Source: QQUD01 sp039029915 (GTDB taxonomy: Bacteria; Chloroflexota; Anaerolineae; Promineifilales; Promineifilaceae). From it: DNA of 16,551 nucleotides. The translations under genes were made by a program, and so were the position numbers. The stretch is taken from contig JBCCFD010000135.1 in the NCBI GenBank assembly GCA_039029915.1, positions 1-16,551 of the forward strand, read 5' to 3'. Every line of letters starts with the position of its first letter. Positions within the stretch are counted from its first letter, which is position 1. Shown in pieces: positions 13,109-16,551 of this stretch. The notes under the pieces were generated by a model. It searched no databases. It was not told the origin of the DNA and worked only from the letters and a program-made list of their open reading frames with translations.

Positions 13109-13267
13109 GTGGAAATTTTAGCAGATATCAAACCCTTGGAATGGATTTTAATTGTTGATGGGCTTTTTCTTTTGTGGGCCTTTTTCCCAAAAAAGAAACC
13201 GGATTACGGCCGTTCAACAAGAGCCAGTTTGAGAAATGGGCTTAGAGGCCCACTGTGGCGTGATTAA
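13109..13267 (+). CDS. 52-residue single-span membrane protein of unknown function
   Basis: I do not recognise a family. GTG 13109 is preferred because GGAGGTG lies at the right distance (13097-13103); a GTG at 13085 would add eight residues but has no Shine-Dalgarno. The protein has a short N-terminus (VEILADIKP), one hydrophobic span (LEWILIVDGLFLLWAFF) and a strongly basic tail (PKKKPDYGRSTRASLRNG). The positive-inside rule suggests the tail is cytoplasmic. It precedes the secreted B-repeat protein by 52 bases in the same direction and may share its transcript. An iterated palindrome encodes YGR in the tail, the same frame usage as elsewhere in real genes, which supports coding. A helper for export of the neighbour is possible but not shown. 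Confidence 0.62.
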   Translation: MEILADIKPLEWILIVDGLFLLWAFFPKKKPDYGRSTRASLRNGLRGPLWRD

Positions 13268-13319
13268 AAAATTTTTGAGTAATGGTTTATTAGCAATATT
13301 TATAAAATAGGAGATTAAA

Positions 13320-15431
13320 ATGTATCGTAAAAATTTACTAACAGTTGTGTTCATAAGTTTAATTGGATTTTTTGTAGCGGTTTCAAATGTAAATGCCCAA
13401 GCACCTCAATTATCAACAGCAGATAACGGTTGCGGCGTGACGGGTGGTGAAACCATCCACTTTAATTATCCCGAAAACTTAAATGATCGTAAAAACCCAG
13501 AAAATACATATATTAGCCCCAAAGTAAGAACAGAAATTGGGCCACTTGATATCACTCTGCCAGCAGGAGAATATCAAGTTGTATTAACCTCATTTGACCA
13601 TCACGACAGTGAAGATAATGAAGATCAAAAGCAAGAATTTGAACAATGGTACGTTCAGTTTGAATATGATAACGGCGAAACGGTGTCTTCAGCCTCTATT
13701 GCAGATTTACCTGAGGATAGAAACTGGTTAGAAAATCAAACAGTTAATAACGCCCTTGTTCTTGAACGAAATGTAGTCAGAATATCTGCAGTTCACCAAT
13801 ACCCAAATCATGAAGAGTACCAAAGTGTTTATCCGGTTTGCGCGGGCTTCAAACGAATTGAAGCACCAAAAGCCGCCATTGGTGACCTTGTCTGGTTGGA
13901 TAATAATCGAAATGGCCTGCAGGATCGTCAGGAACCGGGGCTGGCAAATGTCACCGTTCATTTATTAGATAGCAATGGCGCAATTGTTGCCACACAGCTG
14001 ACTAATGGGGATGGCATCTATCACTTCACTGAATTAAATGCAGGGGCATACTCTATTCAAGTTGTTCCACCAGCAGAGTATCAAATTTCACCGCGCAATG
14101 CTGGCGACGACGCTCGAGATAGTGACATTGACGGCAACGGCCGTACCGAGCAAACGGAATTAGAACCGGGTGAAAATGATTTATCATGGGATGCTGGCTT
14201 ATTCAAAGATGAAATGAAAAGTATTGAAGCCCTTGTATTTTGTGATGCCAATGGGAATGGTATTCAGGAAAATGGAGAAGAGGGATTAGCAAATGTTCCT
14301 GTTTATTTGTACCAAGATAACATCGTGACGCATGAAGCGATTACAGATTCTTCAGGACGCGCCATTTTCACAGTTGTCTTTAGCGGAAATTATGTTGTTC
14401 AGATTGCAATCCCAGAGAATCATCAGCTCGTTAAAAAGTTTACAATTATGCCTGTGCCTGAAAATCCTCAACCTGACCTCCACGTGTTTGCAGTGACCGG
14501 TTCTTGTGGCTATCAATCTGCTCAAATTGGTGACCTTGTTTGGCTAGACAGCAACAAAAATAATGTCCAAGATAACGGTGAAGCTGGGGTAGGTGGCGTA
14601 ACGGTTGTTTTATTAGATGCAAACGGAAGCCATGTCGCAACCACGACAACAAACAGTGACGGGCGATACTTATTTGGTGATTTGCAGCCCGGACAGTACA
14701 GCCTGCACTTTATCCTCGATGGCAAATATGAAATTGTGACTCAAAATGTTGGCAGTGATGATTCACGAGATAGCGATATCAATGGAAACGGCCGTACGGC
14801 GTTGACCCAGCTAGATTCAGGTGAATCAGATTTAACGTGGGATGCCGGTTTGTTTTTGCCCGACTATACCGCTTGTGCCCGCTTCAATCTTGATTTAGGC
14901 CGAAGCGCACACACCGGAGCCGGTGTTGAGGGTCGATACGAAATGATTGAAATTGGAACAGGTAAACTGCTGGCTACGTGGGATGCGGATTTCTGGTGGG
15001 CAGACAGCGGGTGGATTGAAGGCATCGAACTTTCTTTTGCAGGTGGTAGCTGGGTTGAGGTTTATTTCTACCCATACGGCAGCTCACCAGCCCAAAAGCT
15101 GGAGATTATCAACCCAGCCCCAGGCACTGAATACGGATGGCTTGCGCCAGGTATGTGCCACGCCGTAGAAATTGAGTTTCCTATTGATTGGATACCGCCT
15201 ACAGGTTTGACGGGTGATGTTGATACCAACACCGTTGACCCAGACCCTAGTGCAGAACAGGTCGAGGAAAATGTAAGTGAAACAGAAATTGTGGTTGAAA
15301 CGACTGAATCTGCTGATGTTGAGAGTGACTTAAATGAAGTAAACCATAAAGTAAAATTGAGCAACAATCATGAAAAGCCTCAAGTGACGAAGTGGATGCA
15401 ATCAATTTCCCAAATCGTTGGGTTGCAATGA
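13320..15431 (+). CDS. Secreted SdrD-type B-repeat surface protein
   Basis: This 703-residue protein has a Sec signal peptide (positive start MYRKN, hydrophobic core, cleavage after NVNA, about residue 27). An N-terminal domain of about 155 residues (TGGETIHFNYPENL onward) resembles no family I know. Then come SdrD/Cna-B-like modules: repeat 1 at 187-295 (IGDLVWLDNNRNGLQD ... WDAGLF), a diverged middle repeat at about 300-395 (VFCDANGNGIQENGEEG), and repeat 3 at 403-512, very similar to repeat 1. The D-x-N-x-N-G-x-x-D and DSDIDGNGRT motifs are calcium-binding type. A Trp-rich domain (about 515-620, WDADFWWADSGW) and an acidic tail follow. No LPXTG, PEP-CTERM or C-terminal membrane span is present, so it is released or held non-covalently. 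ATG 13320 has GGAG upstream. Adhesion or matrix formation is likely. Confidence 0.9.
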   Translation: MYRKNLLTVVFISLIGFFVAVSNVNAQAPQLSTADNGCGVTGGETIHFNYPENLNDRKNPENTYISPKVRTEIGPLDITLPAGEYQVVLTSFDHHDSEDNEDQKQEFEQWYVQFEYDNGETVSSASIADLPEDRNWLENQTVNNALVLERNVVRISAVHQYPNHEEYQSVYPVCAGFKRIEAPKAAIGDLVWLDNNRNGLQDRQEPGLANVTVHLLDSNGAIVATQLTNGDGIYHFTELNAGAYSIQVVPPAEYQISPRNAGDDARDSDIDGNGRTEQTELEPGENDLSWDAGLFKDEMKSIEALVFCDANGNGIQENGEEGLANVPVYLYQDNIVTHEAITDSSGRAIFTVVFSGNYVVQIAIPENHQLVKKFTIMPVPENPQPDLHVFAVTGSCGYQSAQIGDLVWLDSNKNNVQDNGEAGVGGVTVVLLDANGSHVATTTTNSDGRYLFGDLQPGQYSLHFILDGKYEIVTQNVGSDDSRDSDINGNGRTALTQLDSGESDLTWDAGLFLPDYTACARFNLDLGRSAHTGAGVEGRYEMIEIGTGKLLATWDADFWWADSGWIEGIELSFAGGSWVEVYFYPYGSSPAQKLEIINPAPGTEYGWLAPGMCHAVEIEFPIDWIPPTGLTGDVDTNTVDPDPSAEQVEENVSETEIVVETTESADVESDLNEVNHKVKLSNNHEKPQVTKWMQSISQIVGLQ

Positions 15432-15505
15432 TAGAATTTGAAAAATAAGCAACGGAAGCGCAATGGCAGAATATCTTGAATGATGTCTTTCAGCTCAAAT
15501 CAAAT

Positions 15506-15538
15506 ATTTCTCCACTCAGATTTATTGAGTGGAGAAAT
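15506..15538. terminator. Bidirectional intrinsic terminator
   Basis: ATTTCTCCACTCA (15506-15518) pairs perfectly with TGAGTGGAGAAAT (15526-15538) around a 7-base loop and is followed by TTTGTT on the plus strand. It lies 74 bases after the B-repeat gene and eight bases after the stop of the opposite-strand flavin protein, so it can serve both; the plus direction has the better U-run. Confidence 0.85.
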
Positions 15539-15546
15539 TTTGTTGC

Positions 15547-16140
15547 TTAGGCGGCGTTGAATTCTTCTAACAAATCAGGATGTTGTTTAACGAGTTGTTT
15601 AAACTCTTCTATGGTAAAGCGAGGGGTGATATGCTGTGGGCAGTTCCAATCAAACGCTTCAATATGGACGATGACAGCCCGTTCAACAACTGCTGAGTAA
15701 TCAGAATCAATGACTTCTTGAACAATTTCGGGGTTTTGGCTCATGCTTATTATTTCGGCCGTTCCCCAGATTTTTAACCGTCGTTGGGTCGCGTAATTCA
15801 TAAGAAAGAGCATCACCTTCTTGTTTTCGTTTAAGTTACCCATTGAAATATATTGCTTGTTTCCTCGAAAGTCCGCATAGGCTAAGGTTTTCTCGTTTAT
15901 TACCTTTAGAAATCCTTTTGCACCACCTCGATATTGCACATAGGGCCAGCCGTATTCATTTGCTGAAGATAGATAGAAGCCATCTTGATATTGTATAAAA
16001 GCGCGCTCCTGCTCAGTGAGTAAATATCGCTCACCTATCTGGGCAGCCATTTTGTCGTAAGAAGCTCGGGATCCAAATTGGCGCTGCATCTCTTTTACAC
16101 TGTCGGTAAATGTAAGTGACGTAAAGTTTTTATCTGTCAT
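15547..16140 (-). CDS. Pyridoxamine 5'-phosphate oxidase family FMN-binding protein
   Basis: The 197-residue protein has the split-barrel flavin fold of the PNPOx superfamily. Visible landmarks are FIQYQDGFYLSSANEYGWPYVQYRGGAKGFLKVI (barrel strands with substrate-side residues), LAYADFRGNKQYISMGNL (FMN phosphate loop region), RRLKIWGTAEII, and a C-terminal WNCPQHITPRFTIEEF segment typical of the COG3576-like group. It is not the vitamin B6 enzyme PdxH, whose C-terminal motif is absent. Members reduce or bind diverse substrates; the reaction here is unknown. The start has GGGAG ten bases upstream. A strong promoter (16192-16219) drives it divergently from the CGNR regulator, which suggests that regulator may control it. 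Confidence 0.88.
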   Translation of the reverse strand: MTDKNFTSLTFTDSVKEMQRQFGSRASYDKMAAQIGERYLLTEQERAFIQYQDGFYLSSANEYGWPYVQYRGGAKGFLKVINEKTLAYADFRGNKQYISMGNLNENKKVMLFLMNYATQRRLKIWGTAEIISMSQNPEIVQEVIDSDYSAVVERAVIVHIEAFDWNCPQHITPRFTIEEFKQLVKQHPDLLEEFNAA

Positions 16141-16191
16141 TGAGTTTTGCTCCCTATAACATAACCGTCTATTTCAAATTTTGATGGTGTG

Positions 16192-16219
16192 ATTATAATT
16201 TTGATTCCTAACTTGTCAA
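16192..16219 (-). promoter_or_regulatory. Consensus promoter of the flavin protein gene
   Basis: On the minus strand TTGACA (16219-16214) and TATAAT (16197-16192), both exact consensus, are 16 bases apart, with the start codon about 50 bases downstream. Confidence 0.8.
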
Positions 16220-16241
16220 GTGCTGTTTTGATGGTTAGAAT
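16213..16241 (+). promoter_or_regulatory. Divergent promoter of the CGNR gene, sharing the -35 element
   Basis: TTGTCA (16213-16218) and TAGAAT (16236-16241) are 17 bases apart. The -35 overlaps the -35 of the opposite promoter. Expected start of transcription is at or within a base or two of ATG 16248, giving a leaderless mRNA; no Shine-Dalgarno is visible before that ATG. Confidence 0.55.
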
Positions 16242-16247
16242 TTTAGC

Positions 16248-16551
16248 ATGGACGAACATAATTCATTTGAGTATTTAGGTGGTCATTCGCTTCTCGACTG
16301 GATTAATAGTGAAATGATTGTCAAAGGGAAGCGTTTTGATTTGCTGGAAAATAATTATGAACTTTGGCTGAAATGGTGGATTGGTGCCGGACAGTTGGAT
16401 GAGACGCTGGCCGCCCAGCTAATATCCCTATGGCGAGAACGGCCTGAAACAACGGCCGTATTTCAAAAAGCGCTCCAATTTAGGCAAGCGATGCGTCAAA
16501 TGGTCGTCGATATCGTTGGCAACCAACCTATATCCAAAACGGCCGTTCAGC
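16248..16551 (+). CDS. CGNR zinc finger/ABATE-domain regulator, N-terminal part, cut by window end
   Basis: ATG 16248 opens a frame that continues to the window edge (101 codons). The product starts with FEYLGGHSLLDWINSE, then RFDLLENNYELWLKWWIGAGQL, and ALQFRQAMRQMVVDIVGNQPIS. This is the pattern of the ABATE (putative stress-induced transcription regulator) domain: a G-G-x-x-x-L-D-x-x-N motif at the start, D-L-L then W at a domain centre, and R-x-A-x-x at the helix before the CGNR zinc finger. The zinc finger itself would lie outside the window. It is divergent from the flavin protein and may regulate it. Two iterated palindromes (16451, 16538) are read as Thr-Ala-Val, as in other genes here. 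Confidence 0.8.
   Translation, partial: MDEHNSFEYLGGHSLLDWINSEMIVKGKRFDLLENNYELWLKWWIGAGQLDETLAAQLISLWRERPETTAVFQKALQFRQAMRQMVVDIVGNQPISKTAVQ

Larger units (their letters stand above)
113..16547. repeat. Highly iterated palindrome ACGGCCGT, 22 dispersed copies
   Basis: The octamer ACGGCCGT starts at 113, 385, 473, 869, 2034, 2146, 2707, 2874, 3639, 3934, 6170, 6595, 6939, 9068, 9636, 9830, 12674, 13206, 14137, 14788, 16452 and 16539. Twelve copies extend to the perfect 10-mer AACGGCCGTT and two to TACGGCCGTA. About 0.25 copies of a given octamer are expected by chance in this length. All 22 lie within coding regions. Several single-mismatch relatives occur (for example at 1905, 4692, 11323, 11465, 15756). 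I found these by reading, so a count by program may add a few. Confidence 0.9.

Noticed and set aside
1..16551. CRISPR arrays, tRNA or rRNA genes, insertion sequences, prophage
   Set aside because: No regularly spaced repeats of CRISPR size, no tRNA-like cloverleaf or TTCGAATC arm in context, and no transposase or integrase frame was seen. The iterated palindrome has irregular spacing and lies in genes, so it is not an array.

Overview
The window looks like a chromosomal segment of an uncultured member of Chloroflexota (Anaerolineae, Ardenticatenia or Caldilineae type). The reasons are an XdhC/CoxI plus YHS pair, CUT1 sugar transporter genes without their own ATPase, a lipoprotein binding protein whose lipobox is followed by a Val/Thr/Glu-rich linker ending in a TPTPAP stretch, SdrD-type B-repeat surface protein, and a moderate GC content. 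The assignment is an inference from gene style, not from a marker gene.

Layout. 53-1114 (+): XdhC/CoxI molybdoenzyme maturation protein followed in the same frame by a YHS-domain protein, separated by one TAG codon. 1111-1736: a toxin-antitoxin graveyard. A strong promoter with nested inverted repeats leads into a 19-codon toxin stub (1173-1232) and an intact HTH antitoxin (1236-1535, +); the C-terminal half of a different, HigA-type antitoxin lies on the minus strand (1560-1736). 1812-10675 (all minus): a catabolic locus transcribed from a near-consensus promoter at 10742-10770. It encodes, in transcription order, a GntR/FadR regulator, a cyclase-family metal hydrolase, a tartrate/isopropylmalate-type dehydrogenase, a leader region with two hairpins, a sugar-binding lipoprotein, two permeases, a VOC protein, a DUF1537 four-carbon acid sugar kinase and a Gfo/Idh/MocA oxidoreductase. 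11044-12351 (-): membrane domain fused to a PlsC-type acyltransferase. 12400-12852 (+): GNAT acetyltransferase. 13109-15431 (+): a 52-residue membrane miniprotein and a 703-residue secreted SdrD-type B-repeat protein, ended by a terminator. 15547-16140 (-): PNPOx-like flavin protein, sharing its -35 element with a divergent, apparently leaderless CGNR/ABATE-domain regulator gene (16248 to the window end).

How it works together. The central locus reads as import of a sugar or sugar acid (CUT1 transporter using an ATPase encoded elsewhere), then lactone or amide hydrolysis, dehydrogenation, phosphorylation of a four-carbon acid and oxidative decarboxylation, under a GntR/FadR repressor that probably also represses itself. 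The combination of a DUF1537 kinase with an isopropylmalate-type dehydrogenase, in place of the usual PdxA2, is the most interesting metabolic point.

The most striking signal at sequence scale is not a gene. The palindrome ACGGCCGT occurs 22 times (about 0.25 expected), 12 of them as the full AACGGCCGTT, and every copy lies inside a coding region. This resembles the cyanobacterial HIP1 phenomenon, but with a different word.
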